The position numbers were made by a program, and so were the translations under genes. A DNA stretch of 64,000 nucleotides from the NCBI RefSeq assembly GCF_023913775.1, contig NZ_JAMXAX010000001.1, positions 186,001-250,000 on the forward strand. Reading direction: 5' to 3'. Source of the stretch: Acidovorax facilis. Its GTDB lineage: Bacteria; Pseudomonadota; Gammaproteobacteria; Burkholderiales; Burkholderiaceae_C. Position 1 is the stretch's first letter, and every line of letters starts with the position of its first letter. The notes below the pieces were generated by a model. It was not told the DNA's origin, searched no databases, and saw nothing but the letters and a program-made list of their open reading frames with translations. Positions 54,017 to 62,984 of this stretch are shown piece by piece.

Positions 54017-54898
54017 ATGACAGCAGCGTTACACCCCGCGAACACCCCCATGAGCGATACCGATGTGATGGCCCTGGCCCAGGCCGACGTGGCCCGTGCC
54101 CTGGCCGAAGATGTAGGCGCCGGCGACCTCACGGCCGGCCTGATCGACCCTACCCGCCGCGCCCGTGCCCGCATCCTGGCGCGCGAATCCGCCGTGATCT
54201 GCGGCGCCCCCTGGGCCGAAGCCGCCTTGCGCGCACTCGACCCCACGGTCCAAATCACCTGGCATGTGGCCGAGGGCCAGCGATGCGCGCCCGATCAGGT
54301 GGTGCTGGAGCTGGAAGGCAATGCCCGCGCACTACTGTCGGCCGAGCGCACTGCGCTCAACTTTCTGCAACTGCTGTCGGCCGTGGCCACCAAGACCCGC
54401 ACCTATGTGGATGTGGTGGCGGGCACCCGCGCCCACATCGTGGACACGCGCAAGACCATCCCCGGTCTGCGCCTGGCGCAAAAGTACGCCGTGCGCGTGG
54501 GCGGCGGCACCAATCACCGCATCGGTCTGCACGACGCAGTGCTCATCAAGGAAAACCACATCGCCGCCGCCGGTGGCGTGACGGCTGTGCTCAAAGCCGC
54601 CCAGACTGTGGCAGCTCAAGCAAAGTTCGTCGAGATTGAAGTGGAAACCCTGGAGCAACTGACCGAGGCGCTGGATGCAGGTGCCAAGATGGTGCTGCTC
54701 GACAACATGCCGCTGCCCACGCTGCGCGAGGCGGTGCGCATCAACGCGGGCCGTGCAATTTTGGAAATATCGGGTGGCGTCACGCTCGAAGGCTTGCGCG
54801 AACTGGCCGAGACGGGGGTGGATCGCATCTCCATCGGCACGCTGACCAAAGACGTCAAGGCGACGGACTTTTCCATGCGCCTGCAGGAGCTGTCATGA
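54017..54898 (+). CDS. nadC: Nicotinate-nucleotide pyrophosphorylase (carboxylating)
   Basis: A 293-residue enzyme that converts quinolinate and PRPP to nicotinate mononucleotide in NAD synthesis. Motifs include [10 protein letters not shown] near residue 34, [16 protein letters not shown] near residue 108, [19 protein letters not shown] near residue 141 and IKENHI near residue 180, and the last part [20 protein letters not shown]. Two starts are possible, ATG 54017 and ATG 54050 (MSDTDVMAL). I used the first, with no strong ribosome site for either. The stop overlaps the nadA start by four bases. Confidence 0.95.
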   Translation: MTAALHPANTPMSDTDVMALAQADVARALAEDVGAGDLTAGLIDPTRRARARILARESAVICGAPWAEAALRALDPTVQITWHVAEGQRCAPDQVVLELEGNARALLSAERTALNFLQLLSAVATKTRTYVDVVAGTRAHIVDTRKTIPGLRLAQKYAVRVGGGTNHRIGLHDAVLIKENHIAAAGGVTAVLKAAQTVAAQAKFVEIEVETLEQLTEALDAGAKMVLLDNMPLPTLREAVRINAGRAILEISGGVTLEGLRELAETGVDRISIGTLTKDVKATDFSMRLQELS

Positions 54899-56028
54899 CC
54901 ACCACTGCCGTGTTGAACCGCATCGACGTGGAGTACGAGCAGCCGCTCGATACCGAGGAAGGCTCCGTCTGCTCCACCAAACATGCCTGGGCACGCGTGC
55001 CACCCGAACCCACGCAGGCCGAGCGCCTCGCGCTCAAGGACAAGATTCGCCGCCTGCTGAAAGAGAAAAATGCGGTGATGGTGTCGCACTACTACGTGCA
55101 CCCCGATCTGCAGGATCTGGCCGAGGAAACTGGCGGCCTGGTGAGCGACTCGCTGGAGATGGCCCGCTTTGGCCGCGACCATGCCGCGCAGACCCTGGTG
55201 GTGAGCGGCGTACGCTTCATGGGTGAGACGGCCAAGATTTTGAGCCCCGAAAAGACCGTGCTCATGCCCGACCTGGATGCGACCTGCTCGCTCGACCTGG
55301 GCTGTCCTGTGGAGGAATTCAGCGCGTTCTGCGACGCCCACCCCGACCGCGCCGTGGTGGTCTACGCCAACACCAGCGCGGCCGTGAAGGCGCGGGCCGA
55401 TTGGCTGGTCACATCCAGCTGCGCGCTCGACATCGTCGGCGCCTTGAAGGCAGCAGGGCAAAAGATCCTCTGGGCGCCCGACCGCCACCTGGGCGCCTAC
55501 ATCCAGCGCGAAACTGGGGCCGACATGGTGTTCTGGAACGGCGCCTGCATCGTGCACGACGAGTTCAAAGCCTTCGAGCTGGAGGCGCTCAAAAAAGAAC
55601 ACCCCCACGCCAAGGTGCTGGTCCACCCCGAAAGCCCTGCGGACGTGATCGCCCTGGCCGACGCCGTGGGTTCCACCAGTGCCATCCTGAAAGCCGCGCG
55701 CGAGATGGAAGCCACCGAGTTCATCGTGGCCACCGACAACGGCATGATGCACAAGCTGCGCACGCTGAACCCCGGCAAGGTGTTCATTGAGGCCCCCACC
55801 GCCGGCAACAGCGCCACCTGCAAGAGTTGCGCACACTGCCCCTGGATGGCGATGAACGGCCTGGCCGATGTGGCGCGGGTGCTGGAGACCGGCGCCAACG
55901 CGATCCATGTGGACCCGGCGCTGATCCCGCGCGCGCGCCAGCCGATTGACCGCATGCTGGCCTTCACGGCCGCGCTGAGGAACGGGCAGCCCACGGCGGG
56001 CTTGGTCCCTGGCATCGGGGCCGCCTGA
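54895..56028 (+). CDS. nadA: Quinolinate synthase A
   Basis: A 377-residue [4Fe-4S] enzyme that makes quinolinate from iminoaspartate and dihydroxyacetone phosphate. The first cluster cysteine lies in [16 protein letters not shown] near residue 128, the second in [12 protein letters not shown] near residue 218, and the third in [19 protein letters not shown] near residue 310. Substrate residues [16 protein letters not shown] near residue 62 are also typical. ATGA overlap with nadC shows coupling; nadB is not in the window. Confidence 0.96.
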   Translation: MTTTAVLNRIDVEYEQPLDTEEGSVCSTKHAWARVPPEPTQAERLALKDKIRRLLKEKNAVMVSHYYVHPDLQDLAEETGGLVSDSLEMARFGRDHAAQTLVVSGVRFMGETAKILSPEKTVLMPDLDATCSLDLGCPVEEFSAFCDAHPDRAVVVYANTSAAVKARADWLVTSSCALDIVGALKAAGQKILWAPDRHLGAYIQRETGADMVFWNGACIVHDEFKAFELEALKKEHPHAKVLVHPESPADVIALADAVGSTSAILKAAREMEATEFIVATDNGMMHKLRTLNPGKVFIEAPTAGNSATCKSCAHCPWMAMNGLADVARVLETGANAIHVDPALIPRARQPIDRMLAFTAALRNGQPTAGLVPGIGAA

Positions 56029-56073
56029 GGCATCACGCAGGTATTGAATCGTGGCGCACCCGACGGGCGCGGA

Positions 56074-56829
56074 CTAAGCCACGCCGTCCACAATGACGTG
56101 CCGCGTGCCCGCCGAGCAGCTTTCAATGCGGGCCCGGATGCGATAGACATCGCGCAGCATGGCTGCCGTGATCACCTGCTCGCAAGGCCCGCTGTGCTGC
56201 GCCTGGCCGTTGGCGATCACCAGGGCGTGGTCGCAGTAGCGCAGGGCCTGGTTGATGTCGTGCAGCGCGATGAACACGATCAGCCCCCGCTCCTGCGCCA
56301 GCGAGCGCATGAAGTCCAGCACCTGGATCTGACGGTGCAGGTCGAGCGCGCTGGTGGGCTCGTCCATAAGCAGGATCTCGGGGTCGCGCGCCAGCGTCTG
56401 GGCGATGGACACCAGTTGCCGCTGGCCGCCACTGAGTTCCCCCAGGTTGCGAAAGGCCAGGTCTGCGATGCCCAGTGACACGGTGATGGCGTCCACCTGT
56501 GCCAGTTCGGCGTCGCTCACCGCCCAGCCCTGGTGCTGCTGTTTGGCGGCCAGCAGTATGGATTCAACCACCGTGAGCCGCGCGGTGGCGCTGATGTCCT
56601 GCGGCATGTAGCAGATGCCCTCGAGCCCCTTGCGGGAGCCCTGCAGCACTATCTGGCCCGGCCCCTTGAGCATGCCGGCCACGCGCTTGAACAGGGTGGA
56701 TTTGCCCGCCGCATTGGGCCCGATCACTGCCACCACCTGCCCCGCGTGGAAGACGGGGGTGTTGACGTTCGCAAGTACCGTGCGGCTGCCATAGTGCGCG
56801 CCCACCCCTTGCAACTGGAGCGTCACCAT
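56074..56829 (-). CDS. Siderophore-type ABC transporter ATP-binding protein
   Basis: A 251-residue FecE/FhuC-like ATPase. Walker A is GPNAAGKSTLFKRVAGML near residue 37, the signature LSGGQRQLVSIAQTLA near residue 135, and Walker B EILLMDEPTSALDLH. It ends the leftward operon and overlaps the preceding permease gene by seven bases. The likely load is a ferric siderophore or heme-like compound passed on by the binding protein. It converges with nadA across 45 bases. Confidence 0.92.
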   Translation of the reverse strand: MVTLQLQGVGAHYGSRTVLANVNTPVFHAGQVVAVIGPNAAGKSTLFKRVAGMLKGPGQIVLQGSRKGLEGICYMPQDISATARLTVVESILLAAKQQHQGWAVSDAELAQVDAITVSLGIADLAFRNLGELSGGQRQLVSIAQTLARDPEILLMDEPTSALDLHRQIQVLDFMRSLAQERGLIVFIALHDINQALRYCDHALVIANGQAQHSGPCEQVITAAMLRDVYRIRARIESCSAGTRHVIVDGVA

Positions 56830-57887
56830 GAGCGCTCCCTGCGGCCCAGGATGAGCGAGATGAAGAAGGGCACTCCTATGAGCGAGGTCACGACGCCGAT
56901 GGGAAAGATGGCCCCAGGGATCAGCGTTTTGCTGACCACCGAGCTGATCGACAGCAGCAATGCGCCGGTCATGACCGACGCAGGCAGGAAGAACCGCTGG
57001 TCTTCGCCGATCAGCATGCGTGCAATGTGCGGGCCCACCAGGCCGACAAAGCCGATAGTGCCGACAAATGCCACCGGGAAGGCTGCCAGAAGGCTGATCA
57101 GCACCAGCGTTTGCAGCCGCAGGCGCGCCACGTTGATGCCGAAGCTGGCGGCCTTGTCATCGCCCAGGCGCAGGGCCGTCAGTGCCCAGCTGTTGCGCGC
57201 AAAAAGGGGCAGCGTGACCACAAGAACCAGGCAGGTCACACCCAGCTTCGGCCAGGTGGCCTTGGTCAGGCTGCCCATGGTCCAGAACACCACGGCCGCG
57301 ACGGCTTGCTCGGTGGCGAAATACTGCACCAGCGCCAGCAGCGCATTGAAAGTGAACACCAGCGCAATACCCAGCAGCACGATGGTCTCGGTGGTCACGC
57401 CGCGTTTCATGCTCAGCAGGTGGATCAACCCGGCCGACAGCATCGCCATCACAAAGGCATTCAGCGGCACCACATACCCGGCCACCGTGGGGAACAGGGC
57501 AACGCCGAAGGCCAGCCCGAGCGCGGCGCCAAAGCTGGCCGCCGCCGAAATACCCAGCGTAAACGGACTGGCCAGCGGGTTGTTGAGCGTGGTCTGCATC
57601 TGTGCGCCCGCCACCGACAGCGCAGCACCCACAGCCAGCGCCATGAGCGCGGTGGGCAGGCGGATGTCCCACACCACCACGCGCAGTTGCACGGGCACGC
57701 TGTCGGGCCACAGCACAGCCTGCACCACGTCCTTCACGCTGTAGCCCACCGGCCCAAGCGCAAGGTCCAGCAGCAGGCTCAAGGTCGTCAGCACGAAAAA
57801 CCCCAGCAGCAGCCAGCGCTTGCGGCGCACCAGGGCACGGTAGCCAGCGCCCTGGCTTGCAGGGGGTGCCATCGCCGTGGTCGTCAT
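56823..57887 (-). CDS. FecCD-family iron(III)-siderophore permease
   Basis: A 354-residue membrane protein with about nine hydrophobic segments. A typical FecCD stretch is SVAGAQMQTTLNNPLASPFT, with TLGISAAASFGAALGLAFG after it, near residue 85. Later VGTIGFVGLVGPHIARMLIG matches the conserved coupling region for the ATPase. It overlaps the binding-protein gene by four bases on the upstream side and the ATPase gene by seven on the other. Substrate identity is inferred from the receptor in the same operon. Confidence 0.93.
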   Translation of the reverse strand: MTTTAMAPPASQGAGYRALVRRKRWLLLGFFVLTTLSLLLDLALGPVGYSVKDVVQAVLWPDSVPVQLRVVVWDIRLPTALMALAVGAALSVAGAQMQTTLNNPLASPFTLGISAAASFGAALGLAFGVALFPTVAGYVVPLNAFVMAMLSAGLIHLLSMKRGVTTETIVLLGIALVFTFNALLALVQYFATEQAVAAVVFWTMGSLTKATWPKLGVTCLVLVVTLPLFARNSWALTALRLGDDKAASFGINVARLRLQTLVLISLLAAFPVAFVGTIGFVGLVGPHIARMLIGEDQRFFLPASVMTGALLLSISSVVSKTLIPGAIFPIGVVTSLIGVPFFISLILGRRERSW

Positions 57888-59119
57888 GGGGCAGCCTTGG
57901 CGGTGGAGGGCGCTGCGGAGGCTGTGGGTGTTGCGCCATCCAGGCTCACGAAGTAGCCGGGTTCATAAGGCACGGGCAGAAAGCGTTCGTGCATCTCACG
58001 GTAGGTGGCGTCCGGGTCGAGGTCTGTGAACAAGTCCGGGTGGAACCACTTGGCCAACTGCTGGATGGCCACAAACTCGTACGGGCTGTTGTAGAACTGG
58101 TGCCAGATGGCGTGGAACGCGCGTTCTTGCGCAGCCCGGGTGCCGGTGTAGGCGGGGCGGCGGGTATAGGTCTCCAGCTTGCGCCGGGCCTCTGCCAGGT
58201 CGGCACCAGGGCCCACGCCAATCCAGTGGCCCGAGGGTACGTAGGCCTCCCAGTTGGCGCTGGTGACCACGACCTGGTCGGGGTTGGAGGCGATTACCTG
58301 CTCGGGGTTGAGCTGGCCGAAGGTGCCGGGAATCACGCCCTTGGCAACGTTCGTGCCCCCCGCCACTTCCACGTATTTGCCGAAGTTCTCGTTGCCAAAG
58401 CTCAGGCAGCAGTCTTCGGTGTAGCCGCCGATGCGTTCGATGAACACCTTGGGGCGCGGGGGCTGCTCGGCGGCGATGGTGTCTGCCACGCGCCGGATCT
58501 GCGCCGTGCGGTAGGCGATGAACTCTTCGGCACGCGCTTCCTTGCCAAACAGCCGGCCCATCAGGCGCATGGTGGGCTCGGTGTTCTCCATGGGGCGATG
58601 GCGAAAGTCTACATACACCACCGGAATTCCGAGCGCCGCCAGTTTCTCGATGTAGCGCGCGTCATCGGTGGCCCGTTGGGCCTCGATGTTCAGCAGGATC
58701 ACATCGGGCTTTTGCGCAATGGCCTGCTCGATGTCGAAGGTGCCGTCTTCAAAGCCCCCAAAGGTGGGAATGTCGGCGATGCGCGGAAATTTCTTGGCGT
58801 ACGCCGAATAGGTGTCAGGGTCGGCCTGGATCAGGTCCTTGCGCCAGCCCACAATGCGCTGGATCGGGTTGTCTGTATCGAGTGCGGCCACCAGGTACAG
58901 CTGCCGCCCTTCGCCCAGGATCACGCGCTGCACAGGCACCCGCACCTGCACGTTGCGCCCCAGCAGGTCGGTCACCGTGACGTGGTGGCTGCCGGAGGGC
59001 GGGGGTGATGCAGCGCCTTCGGGGGCTGCGGCCGGAGAAACCAGAAGAATGCCGGCGGCGGCGATGCCTGCCAGCACAAGGATAAGAAGCGCGATGCGCC
59101 AGCGGTGACCCATTGCCAT
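57884..59119 (-). CDS. Iron-siderophore binding protein of ABC transporter
   Basis: A 411-residue periplasmic binding protein, longer than usual. The N-terminus has one hydrophobic helix (ALLILVLAGIAAAGILLVSP) that may be an uncleaved anchor. The binding domain contains VPVQRVILGEGRQLYLVAAL, with QIRRVADTI mid-way, and ends in a linker. It begins at ATG 59119; ATG 59113 is equally possible. Its C-terminal 30 residues are Ala/Pro-rich. The gene sits between the exporter and permease genes and is coupled to the permease (ATGA). Confidence 0.88.
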   Translation of the reverse strand: MAMGHRWRIALLILVLAGIAAAGILLVSPAAAPEGAASPPPSGSHHVTVTDLLGRNVQVRVPVQRVILGEGRQLYLVAALDTDNPIQRIVGWRKDLIQADPDTYSAYAKKFPRIADIPTFGGFEDGTFDIEQAIAQKPDVILLNIEAQRATDDARYIEKLAALGIPVVYVDFRHRPMENTEPTMRLMGRLFGKEARAEEFIAYRTAQIRRVADTIAAEQPPRPKVFIERIGGYTEDCCLSFGNENFGKYVEVAGGTNVAKGVIPGTFGQLNPEQVIASNPDQVVVTSANWEAYVPSGHWIGVGPGADLAEARRKLETYTRRPAYTGTRAAQERAFHAIWHQFYNSPYEFVAIQQLAKWFHPDLFTDLDPDATYREMHERFLPVPYEPGYFVSLDGATPTASAAPSTAKAAP

Positions 59120-59179
59120 GTCAAAGACTCTTTGTGAATGAAGGGGTGGGGAGGAAAAAGATGCGATGCGCTGCGGGGC

Positions 59180-60445
59180 TCATGGCCCGGCAAGGCCGGC
59201 TGCGCCTGGCCGGGTGCCGCGCATGCGCAGCACGGCGACGATGACCGCGAGGGCGCAGGCATAGGCCCCCGCAACGAGGAAGTAGGTGGAGTGCAGGCCC
59301 AGCAGTTGGGTCAGGCCTCCGCCCAGTGCGATGCCGGCCATGGACGAGAACTGGGCGGTGCTCTGCGCCACGCCCAGAATGCGCCCCTGGTGCTGCCCGC
59401 TCGTGGCATGCGAAATCTGGGCCATCAGCACCGGTGTGGTGGCACCCAGCAGCACACCCCAGGCAAAGTGCAGTGCGATAAAAAATGCCACGCTGTGAGT
59501 AGCCCCCGCCAGCACCATCAGCAAGGCGCAGGCGGCAGCCACCCAGGCCATGCGGACCAGGGCGTCGGGGCCCTGCAAGCGCTCGAAGTAGCGCGCCCAG
59601 AGCGTGGCCGACACGATGAACCCCATGGAAAGAAGCCCGTAACACAGGCCCACCACCCAGTTGTCCATGGCAAACACCGAGCGGACATACATCGCAAATG
59701 GGGTTTGCGTGAGCATGCGGGCCACCAGCAGGATGCCCAGCACGGCCAGCAGCCCTGCCACGGGGGACGCAAACCAGGACGATGGTTGCAGCGGCGCTGC
59801 GTTGCCTGACGTGGGCGGCAGTGATGGCACTGCCTTCACGCCCTGGGCGCTGCCTGCGGCAGGACGGGGCGGCAGCAGCACGGCCACGGCTGCAGCGCAC
59901 ACTGCGCACAGCAGCGCTGCGATGAGGTTGATCCAGAAGAACGTGGCGTGGTCCAGGATGAGCCCGCCCGCCAGCGCCCCCGCCAGCGAGCCCACGTTGG
60001 TGGACACCTGCAGGTAGGCAAACAGGCGCCCCCGGACCGCTGGCACCACGGCGCTCACACCGTAGGCCTGCGCCGGTGCCAGATAGCCTGCGCACGCCCC
60101 TTGCAGAAAGCGCAGTGCCAGGATTGTCCAGACATCCTGCGTAAAGGTCAGGGCCAGCTGTGTGATGGCCAGCCCCAGAAGCGCCCGGACCATCATGGGC
60201 TTGTGCCCGAAGCGGTCCCCCACCTTGCCCCAGAACGTGCTGGTGAGCGCCACGCCCAACATGGGACCCACATACACGGCAATGCCCGCAAACGCCAGCA
60301 CGCCGGGCGATGCGCCCAGGGACTGCAGGTGCACCGGCCAGAAGGGCCAGCTCATTTCCATGGCGCCCATGGAAATGAGCTGGATCACGAACAGTGCGTG
60401 AACCAGGCGGGGCAGGGCGCCGGATGCGGCTGGCGTGGGGTGCAT
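59180..60445 (-). CDS. MFS transporter in siderophore operon
   Basis: A 421-residue permease with 12 predicted membrane segments. It has LISMGAMEMSWPFWPVHLQS near residue 20 and the helix 2-3 loop signature TFWGKVGDRFGHKPMMVRAL near residue 75. The second half has LCYGLLSMGFIVSATLWARY. It may export a siderophore or the iron-free form after uptake, or import a xenosiderophore. There is no biosynthetic gene in the window. It lies 59 bases from the receptor gene and 60 from the binding-protein gene in the same direction. Confidence 0.88.
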   Translation of the reverse strand: MHPTPAASGALPRLVHALFVIQLISMGAMEMSWPFWPVHLQSLGASPGVLAFAGIAVYVGPMLGVALTSTFWGKVGDRFGHKPMMVRALLGLAITQLALTFTQDVWTILALRFLQGACAGYLAPAQAYGVSAVVPAVRGRLFAYLQVSTNVGSLAGALAGGLILDHATFFWINLIAALLCAVCAAAVAVLLPPRPAAGSAQGVKAVPSLPPTSGNAAPLQPSSWFASPVAGLLAVLGILLVARMLTQTPFAMYVRSVFAMDNWVVGLCYGLLSMGFIVSATLWARYFERLQGPDALVRMAWVAAACALLMVLAGATHSVAFFIALHFAWGVLLGATTPVLMAQISHATSGQHQGRILGVAQSTAQFSSMAGIALGGGLTQLLGLHSTYFLVAGAYACALAVIVAVLRMRGTRPGAAGLAGP

Positions 60446-60504
60446 CAGGCTGGTTCAGTGGCCTGAGCCTCGCCATCGTACTGTTGTGATCGCATGGCCG
60501 TGCC

Positions 60505-62730
60505 TCAGAAATCAACGGTGGCCGACACCACCAGGGAACGTGGCGCACCCTGCACCAGGCTGCCGTACTGCGATACGCTGGCCCAGTAAGCGCGGTCTGC
60601 CACGTTGCGCAGGTTGGCACGGAACGTCGTGGGCTTGCCGGCGATCTGTGTGCGGTAGCGGGCGCCCAGGTCTGCGGTGGTCCACGATGGAATGCCCAGC
60701 GTGTTCGCGCGGTCCACATACTGCTTTCCGGTGTGGGTGATACCCCCGCTCAGTGCCAGGCCCGGCACCCAGGGCAGATCCCACTCCAGCCCCAGGTTGG
60801 CCTGCACCGAGGGGACGCCGATGGCTTTCTTGCCCTGCGTGGCCGCGCTGTTGGTCTGGCTCAGCACACCTTGCAGCAGCGTCACGCCGCCAGTGACGGA
60901 GACGCCAGGCACCACACGGCCGGAGGCGTTCAGTTCCACCCCCCGATTGCGCTGCTTGGCATCCACTGCAAACAGACCGTTGGTTTGTTGGCCGCTGGGC
61001 TTGGTGATCTCGAACAGGCTCAGCGAGCTGATCATCCGACCCCATTCGAACTTGGCGCCGATTTCCTTTTGTTTGGCTTTGTAGGGCGCAAACACCTCGC
61101 CCGCGTTGGAGGCAGTGGCCGGAGCGATGTCGCCCTTGCTCAGGCCTTCGATGTAGTTGGCGTAAAGCGCCACGTTCTGCCAGGGTTTGACCACCAGGCC
61201 CGCCAGCGGCGTCACTGCGCTCTGGTCGTACGACGAGGCGACGGCGCCCGTGGTGGTGTTGAAGTTGTCGGACTCCACACGCTGGCGGCGCACGCCCAGC
61301 AGCAGCTGCACCCGGTCGTCCAGCATCGACAGGGTGTCGGCCAGCGCGATGCTGGACAGCTCTGTGTCGGCCACCCGCGCGACCTGGGCCGGGGCGGCCA
61401 CATTCTGCGCCGGGCTGTTCACCGGCGCGTAGATGTTGGACAACACGGTGGTGCCGTTGACGGAACCACGACCCAGGCGGTCGTGGTAGGTGCTGGCCTG
61501 CAGCGTGACCGTGTGGCGGATGCTGCCGGTGGCGAACTTGGTGCGCAGCCCGGCGTCCGCCGTGCTCCGGTCCACCTCGAACTGAAAGCGTTGCGGCAAC
61601 GTGCTGGTGTCGCCCTGCACGTTGAGCAGGGTGGGGTTGCCAAAGAGCCGGTCTACCCGTGTGCGTCCGCCGCCTGCGCTGGCGAACGCGGTGGTCTGGT
61701 CGTTCAGGTCGTATTCCAGGCGCAGCAGCAGGGAGCGGTCGGTGGTTTCAAACCATTCCCAGGGCTGGCTCACGTTGCGCCGGCCATCGGGTGCGGCCGG
61801 TACGGCCGTGGCCCCTGCGGCCAGAAACGGCCGACGCTGTGGCGCATCGACACTTTCCTTCTGCGCGATGGCGTCCATGGTGGCGCGCAGCCGTTCTCCC
61901 TGGTAGTCGAGCGCGATCGCTCCCACGTCCGCCTTGCGCGACTGGTTGTCCAGCAGCGTGTCGCCCTGGTGGTGGCTGCCGTTGATGCGCACGCCCCACT
62001 GGCGTTCGGGGCCAAACCGGCGGCTCAGGTCGATCTGGCCACCGCCCTGTGCGGAGGGTCCAACGTCGGCGGAGATGCGTGTGAGCGGGGCGCTGGTGGC
62101 ACGCTTGGGCACGATGTTGATGGTGCCGCCCACGCTGCTGGCCGGGGACATGCCAAACAGCAGCGCTGCGGGCCCTTTGACCAGCTCGATGCGCTCCGCG
62201 TAGTCGGCCAGCACGCGGTAGTTGGGGGCGATGCCATAGACGCCGTCAAAGGCGATTTCGCCCGAGTTCTGGTCGCCCACCGGGAAGCCTCGGATGAAGA
62301 ACGAGTCCAGCTGGTCGCCGGAGTGGCCTGAGAGCCGGACCGACGAATCGTTCTTCACGATGTCGGCAATGGTGACGGCCTGTTGGTCCTGCACCATCTG
62401 CGACGTGTAGCTGGTGGCGCTGAGCGGTGCGTTCAGGGTGTCGGTGTTGCCCAGCAGCCCCAGTCGGCCACCGCGCGCTGTGTGCCCGTTGCCGATGGTG
62501 GCGGGCAGCCCTGCATCGCCGTCTGCCGTGACCTGGACCTCGGGCAGGGCACGGGGGCGGTCGGCGGCGTCCGGAGATGCGGTCTGAGCGCCTGCCGGGG
62601 CCATGATGCCGGCCGTGACCAGACTGGCGAGCGCCAGGCGTGTGGCGGCCGCGAGGGGGTGAAGGGGGGCCGCGCGAGCGGCGTCCAACGAAGAAGAAGG
62701 CAGAGAGCCTGGCACGGTCGGTGGCAGCAC
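60505..62730 (-). CDS. TonB-dependent siderophore receptor
   Basis: A 741-residue outer-membrane receptor. After a signal-like region ending near GIMAPAGAQTAS, a short region with a TonB-box-like element (ALPEVQVTADGD) leads to the plug, with ADIVKNDSSVRLSGHSGDQL, followed by DSFFIRGFPVGDQNSGEIAF. The barrel ends in SLVVSATVDF. I chose the GTG at 62730, which has a good ribosome site AAGGA 6 bases upstream. A TTG at 62808 is open in frame but lies within the promoter region. The family is that of hydroxamate or mixed siderophore receptors; the ligand is not certain. Confidence 0.92.
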   Translation of the reverse strand: MLPPTVPGSLPSSSLDAARAAPLHPLAAATRLALASLVTAGIMAPAGAQTASPDAADRPRALPEVQVTADGDAGLPATIGNGHTARGGRLGLLGNTDTLNAPLSATSYTSQMVQDQQAVTIADIVKNDSSVRLSGHSGDQLDSFFIRGFPVGDQNSGEIAFDGVYGIAPNYRVLADYAERIELVKGPAALLFGMSPASSVGGTINIVPKRATSAPLTRISADVGPSAQGGGQIDLSRRFGPERQWGVRINGSHHQGDTLLDNQSRKADVGAIALDYQGERLRATMDAIAQKESVDAPQRRPFLAAGATAVPAAPDGRRNVSQPWEWFETTDRSLLLRLEYDLNDQTTAFASAGGGRTRVDRLFGNPTLLNVQGDTSTLPQRFQFEVDRSTADAGLRTKFATGSIRHTVTLQASTYHDRLGRGSVNGTTVLSNIYAPVNSPAQNVAAPAQVARVADTELSSIALADTLSMLDDRVQLLLGVRRQRVESDNFNTTTGAVASSYDQSAVTPLAGLVVKPWQNVALYANYIEGLSKGDIAPATASNAGEVFAPYKAKQKEIGAKFEWGRMISSLSLFEITKPSGQQTNGLFAVDAKQRNRGVELNASGRVVPGVSVTGGVTLLQGVLSQTNSAATQGKKAIGVPSVQANLGLEWDLPWVPGLALSGGITHTGKQYVDRANTLGIPSWTTADLGARYRTQIAGKPTTFRANLRNVADRAYWASVSQYGSLVQGAPRSLVVSATVDF

Positions 62731-62810
62731 AGTGGTTCCTTGAGGGGGCAGGAGGCTGGCTGGCGACGGCTGGCTGCTTGGGGCGCATGGCAATGCACCG
62801 TATGGCAAAA

Positions 62811-62838
62811 ATTATAAACAAGAATTATTCGCATTTGA
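62811..62838 (-). promoter_or_regulatory. Candidate Fur-box and -10 region of siderophore operon
   Basis: On the minus strand the sequence is AAATGCGAATAATTCTTGTT followed by TATAAT. GCGAATAATTCTTGTTT resembles Fur boxes of Burkholderiales (GCGAATGATTCTCATTT), and TATAAT is a good -10. The site is about 80 bases before the GTG at 62730. It suggests iron repression of the whole operon. Confidence 0.6.
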
Positions 62839-62984
62839 TGGATTTTTTGCTTGCACTTGCAACAGGACCGCGCTGCCCACCCTCCGCAGAGTCCAGCCCT
62901 GCGGCGTTTACGATAGGCGGCTGCCCTTGTTTGCCTCAAGGCGCCCGTTTCCTTCAAGGTGCTGCCGCCGCGCCCGCCATTTCC

